A stretch of DNA of 64,000 nucleotides from Zerene cesonia (lineage: Eukaryota > Arthropoda > Insecta > Lepidoptera > Pieridae), in contig NC_052129.1 in assembly GCF_012273895.1 (NCBI RefSeq), positions 3,162,001 through 3,226,000 on the forward strand. Direction: 5' to 3'. Below are positions 37,868 to 51,700 of the stretch, piece by piece (the first letter of the stretch is position 1; every line of letters begins with the position of its first letter). The notes beneath the pieces are model-generated. The model was not told the origin of the DNA, ran no database searches, and was given only the letters and a program-made list of their open reading frames with translations. The translations under genes and the position numbers were made by a program.

Positions 37868-38025
37868 ACAGGTCAGGTAGACCGATTTGAAAAATTCTTT
37901 AAGTGTTAGATAGCTCGTGCATTGAGGACGGCTATAGGCGGCTATATCTACCAAGGGCGAAACCGAGGCGGACCGCTAGTAGTCTGTATATATGTACCAG
38001 ATGCGAAGCTGAGGCAAACAGCTAG
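37868..38025 (+). mobile_element. CTAG-family Helitron-like repeat, plus orientation, two nested ends
   Basis: 'accgatttgaaaaattctttaagtgttagatagc' is the reverse complement of the block in the copies at 11275 and 54335. It ends 'gcgaaaccgaggcggaccgCTAGt' at 37979. A second GC-rich terminus 'gatgcgaagctgaggcaaacagCTAGt' follows at 38025, so two elements may abut. Confidence 0.65.
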
Positions 38026-41000
38026 TTTAATTATATAGCATAATATGCAGGTGTAGGACATAACTACGATGGCCGTCTAGCTTTTATAAGTACAGAATAC
38101 CGTTTTCCATCTTACGTATCTTTGTTCAATAAATTGAACGGATTTAAGGATAAGTCAAGATATTTTCGGATTCCTCCCTCGCTGGGGACGTCGTTTCGCG
38201 AATACGAACTTGATTGGCCCTATTTTTATATTATCATGCCGATACAGTTCTAATGTTTCTTTTTTGTACGTCGAAAAGCTAATGGGTGTTGTGTCATATT
38301 TCTATTAATAACAGTTTGTTTTCTTGTTTCCAACATCCCAATGTTAAATGTTACGCAAAGAAAACAAATTGAAATTATTAAAAGCAGCTTAAGTTGCAAT
38401 AAAAACAAGAATTAAAAATTTATAGATACCTAATAATAATAAACAATTAAATAACATATTTTTTAACGATTCAATTCGATCGATTGCACAAAAATTTACA
38501 ACAAAATAACAACTTACACTCCTAAAACAGTAGCGAATCTGGCAAACGGTGATCAAAGCACCGCACGCGGGTTCGTTTCAAATCAGTATTACTAATCGAT
38601 TTTTTACGAACAAACGTGATCAAATTCTTATGTGTTCAATATCATATCTATACTCTTTGTGTTTATCTTAATATCATATCCTTGTAATATTCCACGCTGT
38701 GAACGCCCCGGAATAACAGTACCTAGTTATACCTACCTATATAAATGTTTCTCGAAAAACACTACCCAAAATCAGGGGTCGTATATATATATTTACAAAA
38801 TAGAATATGTAAAAAGCTAAATCCACACACTACAATAATACAAATTATTAATGTGGGTACGTAACTTCATTTCTCCAATCATACATAACACAAAACAAAG
38901 AGATGACTTATACGTTTAAGACATAATCAAAGGTCAAATTGCATGCATACGCGCATACAAACGAATACCTTTATCGGAGTAGGTGAGTGTGTGATAAGAA
39001 TAATGTGAAGTTCGAACAATGTTATACAATACAATGTTGTACGAACATCGATCAACGAAAAGCGATATGACCGCAAGGTATATTGCGTACTTGTCTTTAT
39101 ATAATAAGTAAACTTGGTATTATAAGTAAAATCTTATTGTATTGTATTAGAGTATTTAATACATTTAATACTAGTACTAGGCAATATTCTTAGCGGTATA
39201 GGTAAAAATATAATATATTTTATGAGGTCGTAATTGTATCAGAGTACATTTAATACCAGCTGATGTAAAATGTTTCCGGATTTTTTTTAGTCTAATTGTA
39301 TTTACTACGTTTGTCGTAGTATTTGTACTGTAAATAATTTCAATCGACGTTCCTAAAAAGACAAGAGTTTCTCAATTCGGCTTTTATTTTTGGTGTACTG
39401 TTGCTTGAACTACGTGGGTTTTCCATTGATGGGCGTGATTCTTTTTTGGTCTCATTTTAGGAAGATGGAGTGGAGTTCCCTATGGGCTTTTTTTGTATAA
39501 TAGAGTTATGTGATACGAAATTATACTTAACTCAATGAATTACTCACTTTTATTAAACATAGTTATTTTTAAATAGAAACAAGCAGTTTAATTGAAATTA
39601 AATGAAACAATTAAGACCAAACGTAGGCGATCCCAAATAAAAATAATTATCAGAAAATTAAGTAAATTCCGTGTAAATGTTAAATAACACTAACCGAAAT
39701 TGTAGTATAAAAAGTCTACAATATTTATGCCAAAAGAAATGGTCACAATTCTTACATAATATTATGTATAATACCGAATGATTACTTATCAGTGATCGGT
39801 AAGTATCGTTATTAATACCTACATATTTGAGGAGAAATGCTATCACAATTAACCGGCGACATACGAACATTATTAACGATCCAATATTTGAAATGCAAGG
39901 GGGAGAACCAGACGGAATTATATTTTTGGATGCAATCCAACTAAGTGAAGGAACAATCGGAAAAAATAAATAAATCGTCTATCTCCGGTAACTGTTAGCC
40001 TTATTCTCGAAACGCATTCCATTTGTATGAGTCAAAATTAGGTGGTGATCTTGTGGTACAAAACGTTTATACTTTAAATAAACTTGTTTGATCGCTCATT
40101 TTGTATTATTACAAGTTGCAAATATAATTTTATAACATAGATACTATTGTACAATTTAGGGATTTTACGGATTTTTCTTTTCGAAAATACATCCCGTAAG
40201 TTGTCGTACATGAAATCGATGTATAGTCCATACTAACATTATTTATAAAAAGTTGGGAGGGTTTGTTGGTGTGATTTTTAGGTCTATGAGCTGTCTTAAA
40301 AACTGTGGACGGAAATTAAAAAAAAAATATATTAATATTGGATTATCCATTTATCGACGGTAATAAGCTAATAACATGAACAACACAGACGGTATATATA
40401 GTTAAGTACATTTCAGGAGCGGGTCATCAATGAAGTGTAAAATTGAAGAAAAAAGTCATTTTGAGATGAAACAAACATGCGAGTTGTTAATTATAAAACA
40501 ATATTTGAATTCATTATATATGTTAATTATTTGCACACATATTACAAATGCGAAAGAAGTTATAGCAAATAGATCAAATTAAGTTCTTAAACATAGCTTA
40601 ATATTTGTTGAAATAATGACTATATGGTCTATGGCCAATACTATGATGTGCATAGATGTGTAATAATATGAAATGCATAATGCAAATTTGAGAATGATAT
40701 TAAATCTAATCTGTAAGAGAGAGAACAGTAATGTATCATACATAAATCGTTAAAAATCCATACTATGAGAAGATATTTTGGACATTAGTATCCTTCTGAA
40801 TGAATGGATGATCATATAAACAACATGTTACATAATTATTTTATTAAATACTAATACTATAGATTATGAAATAGTTACTATGAAATAGTTACTTTTAGTG
40901 TGGGTTAACTAAAAGTTTCTGTTGTAGGTAAATAACCTAATGTGTTTCGTCATCTTACAGAGCCTTTAGACTCTACTTGATCTTACAGAGGTGCAAAATT

Positions 41001-44000
41001 GAATAAATGTACATAATATATTTTAAAAGGAATAGGTTTGTGCTTGTTCAACAAGCAACGCCAAAGCTTTTATAGCAGTCTCTTTAGGAAATCTGGTACA
41101 TCTATGTATGAATACAAATACTTTAGAAAGCAAATAGGCAAATAAATATTGTGAGTTATGTAATGATGTTTCTTTACCTTAAAACCTATCCATAATCATA
41201 GAAACTAATATAGATACCTAAATTCTAAGGTGCCTTGTTACGATCTTGATATACACATATACAAGTGATTGTGAGAAACATTCAAGCGATAGATACGTTA
41301 AGGAATAGATGTAGTAACAGAATGTAATTAAATTTAGTTAGTATGAAGAGTAAATATAAAATATACTTATAATTAGTATATATTTGAGTAAAAATATAGA
41401 TGCAATTAGTTTACTAGTGTCTACTATATTTAAATATATGTTTAGACAAAACATACAGATGTTCTAATAAGATCATCCGGTAACTATTACATTATATGTA
41501 CTATACTCGTGAACTTAAAGTGTTCTGGATTTGTCTTATTAATTATACCAAAAGACTGATAATTATTTGTTATCTTTGCTCAAAAGAAGTTCACAACATG
41601 TGATGTGATACACAATAATGAAGAAGTACCTTAATCCTATACAGTGATGTCTGCACATAAACACATTTAGGTAAGAATACGTAAATACCAGGTCCATGAA
41701 CCTTCGGTATAGTCATTTAAACACAAAATTAATCATTATCTCCCACTGACACATAAATACAACTAAATAGAGAACTCCTCGAAAATGGCTTCAAATATCA
41801 AAATCGTACTAACACTGCCGACAGCTCATAACGTTTTAATTTAAATGGAACGTGAGATAAGTTTTTACGGCGACGATTTCCCGTATGAATGCACTTTCCA
41901 ACAGCTTTTACTATCACACGGCCCCTACTATACGCAAGTACTACAAACAGTATGAAAAATATCTGAAGATTGACGTACGTACTTTACGCACTGGGAGCGG
42001 TCGAAATGTAGTCAGGAATGATGTAAATGAAGCAGCATAGACGTCCGAACCAACAATAAAGCACTAATTTATAATGTTCAAAAGTTTTCAATTCAAGATT
42101 CTTTTATCACAAATCACACAAAAATTTCAATACACGACAACGAAGCGAAACTTAGCGTAATCCCTCCTCCCTTCACCTTAAAATTACCGTAGACAATATT
42201 TGCTTCATGTTTGAACGATTTTTTAAGACTGGCAATAATGTCAAAATTTATTACTAATTTCATAAAATCAATGAATTGCAATTGGGTGCATTGAAAAATA
42301 AACTAATAATAAAACAAATTGAAAAATAATCTAGCTTTAGACAGTAGGCTCTGAAACAAAAATGCTTGAAAATAATTATGCCTGCTGTTGCATGCATATA
42401 AATTGTTTATGTTAGGATAATTTCCCGTAAATAATAAATGATTTATAAGTTATTTTTAAAATTTTACATTTAAAAAATCAATTTATGCCTATCTCATATA
42501 TTCCCGACATATGAATTAATTAAATTTAAACGTTATAAGCATTTAGGCAGTTCCATATGAATATTTTGATACTCGTAATAGGTACCGCATTTGATATTGA
42601 AAAAAAATGCGATAAATTTACGAGATTGAATCATATTTTATCTCAGATGGTTACAAATTACATACCTAAAAGGAATAATTCCTCTATTTATCTTAAACAG
42701 GCGAAAGTAAGGAAAAAACAAGTACGAAACATATTGCTTTTTTAAATTATTTTAATAATGTTAAAAAATCTGAATACATGGTATGATATTCCATTTCAAG
42801 ATAAAAACTTTAAACATCTTTTCATACAATTTTTGAACTACTTATTTAATGCCTCAGGCTGAATCGTTGAGTATATTATTACGTTTATTTATGCCCTAAG
42901 ATATGTTGATGTAAATGTGTTAAACTATATTTAAACATATTTCATCTTTCAAAACTTATTTTACTTTATTTTCTTTTTTTTTTATTGTTTAAATTTTGAT
43001 TGTACAAAACAGAAACAATATAGTTACATACTTTGAATAATAGTTAGATAGCGCAACTTGCAATGAACGATGCTGTTACGAGGAATCGAACGAAGATCTT
43101 ACAGTCTCGCACTTTTGTTGTTTTTGTGTAGAAAAGGAAATTTGTGAGTGAGAAGTATTCATCCCATGTGTATTGGTGTACATATATTATGTATGTTGTG
43201 TTGTGTGTGCGTGGTGATTTGTGTTAAATGCTTATAGAAAGAAAATAATTATATGAAGATATTTTGATGATAAACTTGCATAAATGTGAAGAAACGTTGT
43301 GATTTGTGTTATCAAGTGGCAGTGAATCCGTCAGGAGGCGGTAATCATGTACGTTTATTGGCTATTTGTGGATTCTGGATCTCGTCTCGTCGATGTACCA
43401 TAAACAAAAATGTCAGCGATCCCGATTTTTTGTTTCGCGCTGCATACCCCTCGATAAACCTTAATTAGATCACTTGAATGATATTAATTAAAGTAAGACG
43501 CTTTCTCCGGAGGTGTTATATTGTCGAAACGGCGTGCCCATAGCAATAAATCGGCCATAATAAACGTGCGTTTAATGTGCTTCGCGCCTGTCTACACCCG
43601 ATCTATCTCATTGTTTATGTATGGAGAGTAAACCTGGAATTTTAATAGCGTAATGCGGAGTAATATTATTTAAAACAAATAAGTGGGATAAAACAAGCAT
43701 ATCGCTTGGCCGGTTGAAAAGGTATCGAGAATTGTCGCGCGTCTAGCTGTCGCCAAGGTTTCATTAGATTCTCTATTAATAATAATCTTTCGATCGTGCG
43801 CTGCAGTAAAATGATATTCTTGAGGTGAAGTGCCACTTGGTTAATTTGTGGGATATGTGCCAATTATTACGCCAGTGACGACAGGTCCGCGAAAAATTTG
43901 TATGTATACAATTGTTATTTAGTACTGTTTACACATGAATCTATAGAGTGATCTCTTTGCTATAAAATGTTCCTTTTTAACAATACAACACTGATAATAC

Positions 44001-45631
44001 GGCTTTAACTTAATTTTTATAAATGCACTCTAACACAGGTAAATTATTTTTGTGATTTGTGAGAAAATTTCATAAGAATATTATCTAGCTAAAAATATAA
44101 AATCCAATATAAAGTCAAATGTCATTTAACCTTGAATTCATTTGTTTTTATATAAAAATATTTGCAATAAACATTATTCAATGTTGTTAATTAGCAGAGG
44201 TGATTTTTTTCTGATGTTTGTTATTATACAAATTGTATGTGTTATTCTGTGCCTTCGTATTGAAAAAGTTATCATGAAATATGGAAAAAAGTATATATAA
44301 TGTGGTTATGTTCATTATTAAATAGTATTTTAGTTTATTTGTAGTAAAATTGCAGTTTAATTATTACTGTTAAATATTGCAAGAAATAATCAAGTTCATG
44401 TAGTATATTATTTATAAAAATAAAAAAAAATTTGCAGATGATACAATATGAAAAATGCATATTCATATTTAGTACTTTTGCTATAAAACTGCAAAAGATT
44501 TAAAATAGATTATTACCATTGAATAAGATTCATTATGTAAACAGTTACATAAATTAATTAGAAGGCTTCTTTATTTATTGTATCTCAACCATAACTTTAA
44601 TTAGTCAGGTACTTTGGTTCAAAGATTTAATAGAAATATTAACCTTCTTAGTTTTAGTAAAAAGGTTTATTAATCATTTAGTAATATTTATTAAACAAGT
44701 ATATTTGATATAAGAGATACAAATATAACAAAAGTGCAATTCATATTCATACGAATAACTATTATCTGTAAAAATATAAGAGAAAGTTGTGTTAAGTACA
44801 CCATTTTTAAGCCAAGAGTTTAACAATTTTTGCTTCGTGTTAGCTGTATTTGGTTGAATTGAGAGTAAATAAAAATTTGAGAAACTTGTAAAAAAGTCTC
44901 GGGTGGAGTTTACAGCTGTGAACAACTGGTATTCATTTAAATTGGTTTTTTATTTCTCTATATCTTTGGTAGTCATATTAGAGAATTAATTTTAATTTAT
45001 ACTTAGTAAACAATGATTTTCCATGTTGATTGTAAATATAATATGATTTTTATTGAATACATATTTTTATATTTCAAGGCTTTATAATTAAAATTGTTGG
45101 ATTATTACTATAATATTACTATATCTATAGATAACAGAGTTGTTTCTAAAGAATTGTGGATAAGTTGATATTTTTAAATGATTCAATGTTTGTTTTATAA
45201 TGAAATAGTCTTAATATATATTTTATTTTGATTGTATGTATTTGTTATGGTTGAAAATTAACCTTTATATAATGAGAAAATAACTTCAATTTTGATGCAA
45301 TCGTCAATTTTCAATAAATCAGCAAAGCCTTATATAGGCCCCAGTGAAGGATAGAGAATGCATTTATTAGTTTTATTTAGTTTATTTCATGCTGTACCTC
45401 AAAAGAAAAAACAAAATAGCCCGTATCAATTCTATCACCTTACCACTTTTAAGAAATTGCAATTTACTCAAAATGTGTAAACATGATCTAAATATTTGAC
45501 ACTTATATGGAATTCTCGGTAGGCAAGTCTTATTTGTGCTATGGTATATTTAAAATTATTGGGCTTTTTACTTGAATAATTGAAGGTTTTGAATAATATT
45601 TGTATTTGACATATTTTCTGTCTGCATACAG

Positions 45632-45727
45632 TCAAGTTGGCGAAGGCACGTAGGGGTATGATTAAGGAGAAGGAGAAGGGCGGAGGTGCCCGCCTAAAAG
45701 ATGAGCCCAATGATCCTACAGAACCAG
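45632..45727 (+). CDS. lgs: lgs first recognised coding exon
   Basis: Acceptor tgcatacag|TCAAG, donor CCAG|gtatat. ATG at 45658 gives MIKEKEKGGGARLKDEPNDP. The 26 nt before the ATG hold no in-frame stop (AAG TTG GCG AAG GCA CGT AGG GGT). 45632-45657 is treated as leader here. Confidence 0.8.
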
Positions 45728-48700
45728 GTATATTTACATTAACTATTTTAAGACATTTAATCAATCATAATACTCATAATACTAATTTGTGATTATCAAT
45801 TATGCATTATTGCTTAGAAAATAAATTGTTTAAAATATTACAAATTAATAAATATATGGAATGTAACCCATGCATATACGTATAATAAAATAGTCACTAG
45901 ATAATTTCTTGGTAATGAATAATACATTTTTTCCAGTGATAGTAAATATTAAAAAAAAATACTGTATTAAATTGCTATAATTACTGGTTTTAATGGAAAT
46001 GTAATAGATTTAGACTTTTTTTGTATCCAGTCAAAATTTAGCATAGGTATATCTTTATTCTGCTGTATATATGACGTTATCGCATAATTTTTTTTGCTCT
46101 TAAAATTGCATGTGAAAAAAATGCAACTTAAAATACTTCTGGCGGTCACAGTAAAAACAATTTCTTAATTTTGCATAAAGAAATTATCTTTTTCTTCCAT
46201 AATGTAAAAAATTAAATTTTGTCAAGGCAATATAGTGTTTTGTAGCACTCAATAATGATAGAAAAATGTTATGTCGAATAATATTAAGTTAAACTTACAG
46301 AGTAAATTTTTTCGAAAAAACACATTTAATGTTCTGTTTGATGGGATACAAAAGATTAATTCGCGAGTAAATAGTTTAAAAAAATACTGCTTTGTCTTCT
46401 TCGCTTTTTAGAAACTCCTCTAAGTACAACTATATCTACGCGAGTGAAGCCGCGGGTGCTAAACTAGATAATGCTTAGATAAATTATTATTTTATATGTA
46501 TTGTCAAACATTCCATTTGTGTAACTAATTCAACAAAATAGTTACATTAAAAAAAAAGAGAGGGACATTCCAATTACAGAAGCTAATTTTTTAACAGATA
46601 TTCTTTAATTGGAAAATAGTGCACTCACTGCATGCAATCAATAAAAATTACTCGGTATATATAAAGATAGGTATTGCCAAATGTAGATAAAAATGTGGTA
46701 ATCAAGAATTCAACGGTACTACATATTATTATAAAAACCTTGTTGAACCTATAAAAAATAATTATAAATCTTTAATGAATAAAACAGGTACTAAACGAAA
46801 GTAGTGAATTCAATGGAGCATTTAATGCAATGCAGTAGATGTTGTAATACTGAATAATTAAAAAACGTAATTTAAAGGTTAGGCTGTTATATATGTTTTT
46901 TTTTTTTGTACAAAAGATAGTTATTTGAAAAGTCTAACAAATTTTTATGGGTAAAGAAGAAAGGTGTGGTAAACTTGAAACATAGCTTTTCTTAAAATAA
47001 TGCTGTATTTAAATTAATCTCTAATTATATTTTCTAGCAATGACATAGACATAGACATACCTTATTCGGCACCAAAACAGGAGTATACCATAATAAAAAT
47101 AAAAAAGAAATTGCTTTGTTTTGTTACTAATGTACACATTGTTATTTTTCAAAATAACTTATTTTTTAAATGAAGATGCTAAATCAGCATCTCATTAAAA
47201 ATAAGTGTTAGTTATGCAAGAGTTAAAATGTCAGTGCACAGCATTTATCTCTGAAATTTTAGTTAATTATTTACATCTATCTTATATTTGAAATGAGCAT
47301 GTGCCACAATAAATATCTCATTAAAAGCATAGTCTTTTATATTACATACAAAACATATTACACAAAGACCATATAATTTATCTTTTTTTGCATGTCACAT
47401 TTTTAAAATAAGGTAATAATTTTTAATTACCCACATAAATGAAAGCTATCAAACATACTTAAATCCTTAATATCTTCAGGACATGGCTCCAGACCGCCGT
47501 CCGCGTCATTGCCCACGCCGGCAGCCTTGAAAAAGGAACCGGATGAAGCACCGCACAGAGTAAAACTGGAGCCCCACAGTCAGGGAAGCGCTGAGGACTC
47601 CTCCGCTGACCTTGGTGTAGATGGGATTAAAACTGAAATTGATGGCCTCATGGATAGCGATGGTAAGTGCATGTTCCTAGATCTTTTTACTAGCCGAATA
47701 AACAGTTAATTCAATTTACAATTGTGATATACACAATCAACTACTAAGATTCCTGGATATGTATTTAGTAGACTCTAATGACATGAGGACAAAGGAAAAC
47801 GATATGCCAGAAAAACAGCATTAGGTTATTCATTGATTTGAATGGTAGTTTTTATTTAAATAGAGGCATGGGTTTCATGATCTAATCCATATATAAAGGA
47901 AAGATGTGTTAGTGACCCTACTTAAAAATCAAGAGCAACTGACCAGATTTAAATGAATTTTAGTTTATTAAACTCGTCGCTTGGATTTGATAATGGTTCC
48001 GGATATTAGTCACAATAAAAAAAATGTAAATAAGTGACAAAACAGTTCTGCCCTGCTAGAACTGTCTACAAATGTCTAGGTTCATTCATCCATAGACATA
48101 AGTAGGCATTTTTAGAAATACGCTATAAGTTTTAGAAGGAAACTAAAATCCAGTAAACTGATTATTGTATAATATGAATTATATAATACATAAGTATAGA
48201 AAACGGCGCATAAATTAATCGTAGAATTTTGTTTGTGAAAAGAACGATGTATTTTTGTACTTTAAAACAATCCAAAATGTAATCCCAAATTACAGGTGAC
48301 CCCACAAAATCCCCTCAGTGCGAACTGGGGGGTCCAGGGTCTTTGAAGTCGGAGCGTCTCTCTTCAGACTCGAATGACATAATAGACCCACAAACTGGTC
48401 TCAGGAATAATCCAGGAAACATACAGGTAATAATTATTTAAAAAAAAACAAGTATCTAATGGTGTGTTTCACGGCATACTGAATATTTTCTGTTTAGTTA
48501 ACGTGTCACATAAAACGACAATAATGTATGAATTTTAATATATGAGGATTATCTTCTTGATATATATATCAAATGCATTATCAGCAAGTGGTCAAACGGA
48601 CTGAAATTATTATATTAATAACTGTGTGTTTATTATTTTACATGCAAAAATTGTTAGTCTTTCTAATTGCTTTTGTGCCAACACTGCCGGCCGTCAAGCC

Positions 48701-51700
48701 CTTTAGAAGATAGGGTGTACTCTAATGGGAGCGGCACCCTTCCCGCCATACGTGNNNNNNNNNNNNNNNNNNNNNNNNNNNNNNNNNNNNNNNNNNNNNN
48801 NNNNNNNNNNNNNNNNNNNNNNNNNNNNNNNNNNNNNNNNNNNNNNNNNNNNNNNNNNNNNNNNNNNNNNNNNNNNNNNNNNNNNNNNNNNNNNNNNNNN
48901 NNNNNNNNNNNNNNNNNNNNNNNNNNNNNNNNNNNNNNNNNNNNNNNNNNNNNNNNNNNNNNNNNNNNNNNNNNNNNNNNNNNNNNNNNNNNNNNNNNNN
49001 NNNNNNNNNNNNNNNNNNNNNNNNNNNNNNNNNNNNNNNNNNNNNNNNNNNNNNNNNNNNNNNNNNNNNNNNNNNNNNNNNNNNNNNNNNNNNNNNNNNN
49101 NNNNNNNNNNNNNNNNNNNNNNNNNNNNNNNNNNNNNNNNNNNNNNNNNNNNNNNNNNNNNNNNNNNNNNNNNNNNNNNNNNNNNNNNNNNNNNNNNNNN
49201 NNNNNNNNNNNNNNNNNNNNNNNNNNNNNNNNNNNNNNNNNNNNNNNNNNNNNNNNNNNNNNNNNNNNNNNNNNNNNNNNNNNNNNNNNNNNNNNNNNNN
49301 NNNNNNNNNNNNNNNNNNNNNNNNNNNNNNNNNNNNNNNNNNNNNNNNNNNNNNNNNNNNNNNNNNNNNNNNNNNNNNNNNNNNNNNNNNNNNNNNNNNN
49401 NNNNNNNNNNNNNNNNNNNNNNNNNNNNNNNNNNNNNNNNNNNNNNNNNNNNNNNNNNNNNNNNNNNNNNNNNNNNNNNNNNNNNNNNNNNNNNNNNNNN
49501 NNNNNNNNNNNNNNNNNNNNNNNNNNNNNNNNNNNNNNNNNNNNNNNNNNNNNNNNNNNNNNNNNNNNNNNNNNNNNNNNNNNNNNNNNNNNNNNNNNNN
49601 NNNNNNNNNNNNNNNNNNNNNNNNNNNNNNNNNNNNNNNNNNNNNNNNNNNNNNNNNNNNNNNNNNNNNNNNNNNNNNNNNNNNNNNNNNNNNNNNNNNN
49701 NNNNNNNNNNNNNNNNNNNNNNNNNNNNNNNNNNNNNNNNNNNNNNNNNNNNNNAAAAAAAAAAAAAAAAAAAAATGCTTTTGTGCGAATAAAATTGCAA
49801 TAAAGTCTTATAAAGCTTATCTTATATTGTTACTCGTAATTCTTGCATGACTGATATGTAAATAATTATTTTAAAGGATGGCAATCAAAATTGTCGTAAT
49901 CCCAACGGACCCGATAATATGGGGTCGTGTCGTATGGGCGGAGGGCCGATGGGGCCCGGCGTGTCCATGGGGCCCATGTCCAGTGAGGCCCAGACTTTGC
50001 CCTCGAACGTCATAAGCAAGCAGTCCGGCAGCATGGAGGTAATATATATTTTAGTATAATATTAACAAAAAATGAATGTGTGGTTTAGATGTTTTGATGA
50101 ATTTTATTTTTGTAATGTCTTAATGACTATATATTTGAATGAAAAGTGTATTGTAAAAAAATAATATTGTTGTAATTTGGAAGGCTTATTAACTCATTTA
50201 TTTCTCAGCAGCAAAGTCAAATATTCGTGTTCTCAACGCTGCTCGCCAACAAAGCGGCGGAGGCAGTGATATCGGGACAGAACCATTCCATAATCGCTTA
50301 CCATTGTGCACAACCTAACACGAAGAAGTATCTGGAGGTATGTTTTATTCATTTGAATACTTTAGCAGGATGGTAGAAAGATTAATAATATTATCTTAAA
50401 ACTACATTCACTCAATAGAGTTAAAGGCTGTGTTGTTTGTAATGTTGAATAAATAAATTAAACAAGAACTTTTATTTAAACATCTTAAAATTTACTCTAA
50501 GATAAATGATAATTATAGAATATATATTATGTACTTTCAGAAACATCCACTAAAGATTGGCCAGTTCAACAAACAAAACCCGGCACAGTGGCTCAACAAT
50601 CTGGCCATGGCCAAGCGAGGTGGAATGCGGGGTGGACCCAACATGATGGGCGGGCCCAATCAAATGGGGCACATGATGGGCGGTCCCATGGGACCCAACA
50701 TGGGGCCGATGGGACACGGCGGAATGGGACACATGGGTGGGCCGAACATGATGGGACCGAACAGGATGGGCGGACCTGGCAATCAGATGATGATGATGAA
50801 GGGCGGGCCGGGGCAGATGGGGCAAATGGGCCCCGGCATGGGCCCTATGGATGGGTTTCCAGGGGGCACCCCGTCCTGCGGTGTCATGGACGGCCTCGGT
50901 GCTGATGGTGAAATGCCCTGGGACACCGTGAGTAATTCTAACTGTATTTTTTAAATATGAGATAAGATATTATATATAGATTAACAGCGGTATAATCTTG
51001 TCCATTTTGTTCAAGTTAGTTTTAAGAAAGCTTTTATAAATTTTTAATAAGAACAAAAATTAAAATCTTGTTTTTTTTTTCGTAGAAAAACCCCTCCGTA
51101 ATGTCGAATGGAATGGCAAATGGTCCTTCCCAGATGCCGCCCTGCTCTGAGGCGGGTTCGGGAGACAACAACAGTGGAGATAATATATCCTGCCAGCCCG
51201 GTTCTAAAGGTGAAAGCTGTTTATATGCCTTTGTTTCTTTAACCTTTTTTTTTGCTATATCTCAGTTAATAATTAAATAAAAATACAATTGTATGAAGCT
51301 CATTCAATTATTATTATTTTTTTAACACAATAGTCAACAAGTCCAGTCCAGTAACATTTCTATACTAAATATATACTTAATAAAAAGCTCTCATAATGGA
51401 GAATGTTAAATAATTTTGATTAATAACACTCAATATTCTGTGTCAAAAATTAAATTTACAACTCGATTTACTTGATTTAATTATAAAAAAACTACGAATC
51501 GAGCGACAGTTTTTTCAGATTTGTAAGTATATCACTATTTATTTATATATAGATTATACGATTGCCCTTTTTCAAATCTTTTATTAATCGAATAAAAATA
51601 CAATAAACCTACTATCACCGCGGACAACAGTCTATCAAGCGGAGGATTGTGGCGTGACGTCACATACGATCACGTAACTAGCTAGAGTAGACTAGATATT

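Larger units (their letters stand above)
36271..45631. other. Region between the divergent p120ctn and lgs coding regions
   Basis: About 9.4 kb of AT-rich DNA between the acceptor of the p120ctn start exon and that of the first lgs coding exon. Both promoters and the untranslated first exons should lie here, but I could not place a TSS, TATA box or CpG-rich promoter with confidence. Repeat fragments occur at 37263 and 37868-38025. A GT-rich stretch near 43030-43350 ends in a possible donor (gcg|gtaatc at 43343), but evidence that it is an lgs leader exon is thin. Confidence 0.6.

Noticed and set aside
38550..38600. tRNA-like 'gcgggttcgtttcaaatc' resembling a T-arm
   Set aside because: No matching acceptor stem, D-arm or anticodon arm around it.
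43286..43343. Possible extra lgs N-terminal exon (KKRCDLCYQVAVNPSGG) phase-compatible with the exon at 45632
   Set aside because: The frame opens at GTG, and the nearest ATG there is followed at once by TGA. There is no in-frame ATG before an upstream TAA. At best an untranslated leader exon.
48667..49803. Long open frames on both strands across 48755-49754
   Set aside because: They are open only because the N gap carries no stop codons. The real bases at either side code for nothing recognisable.
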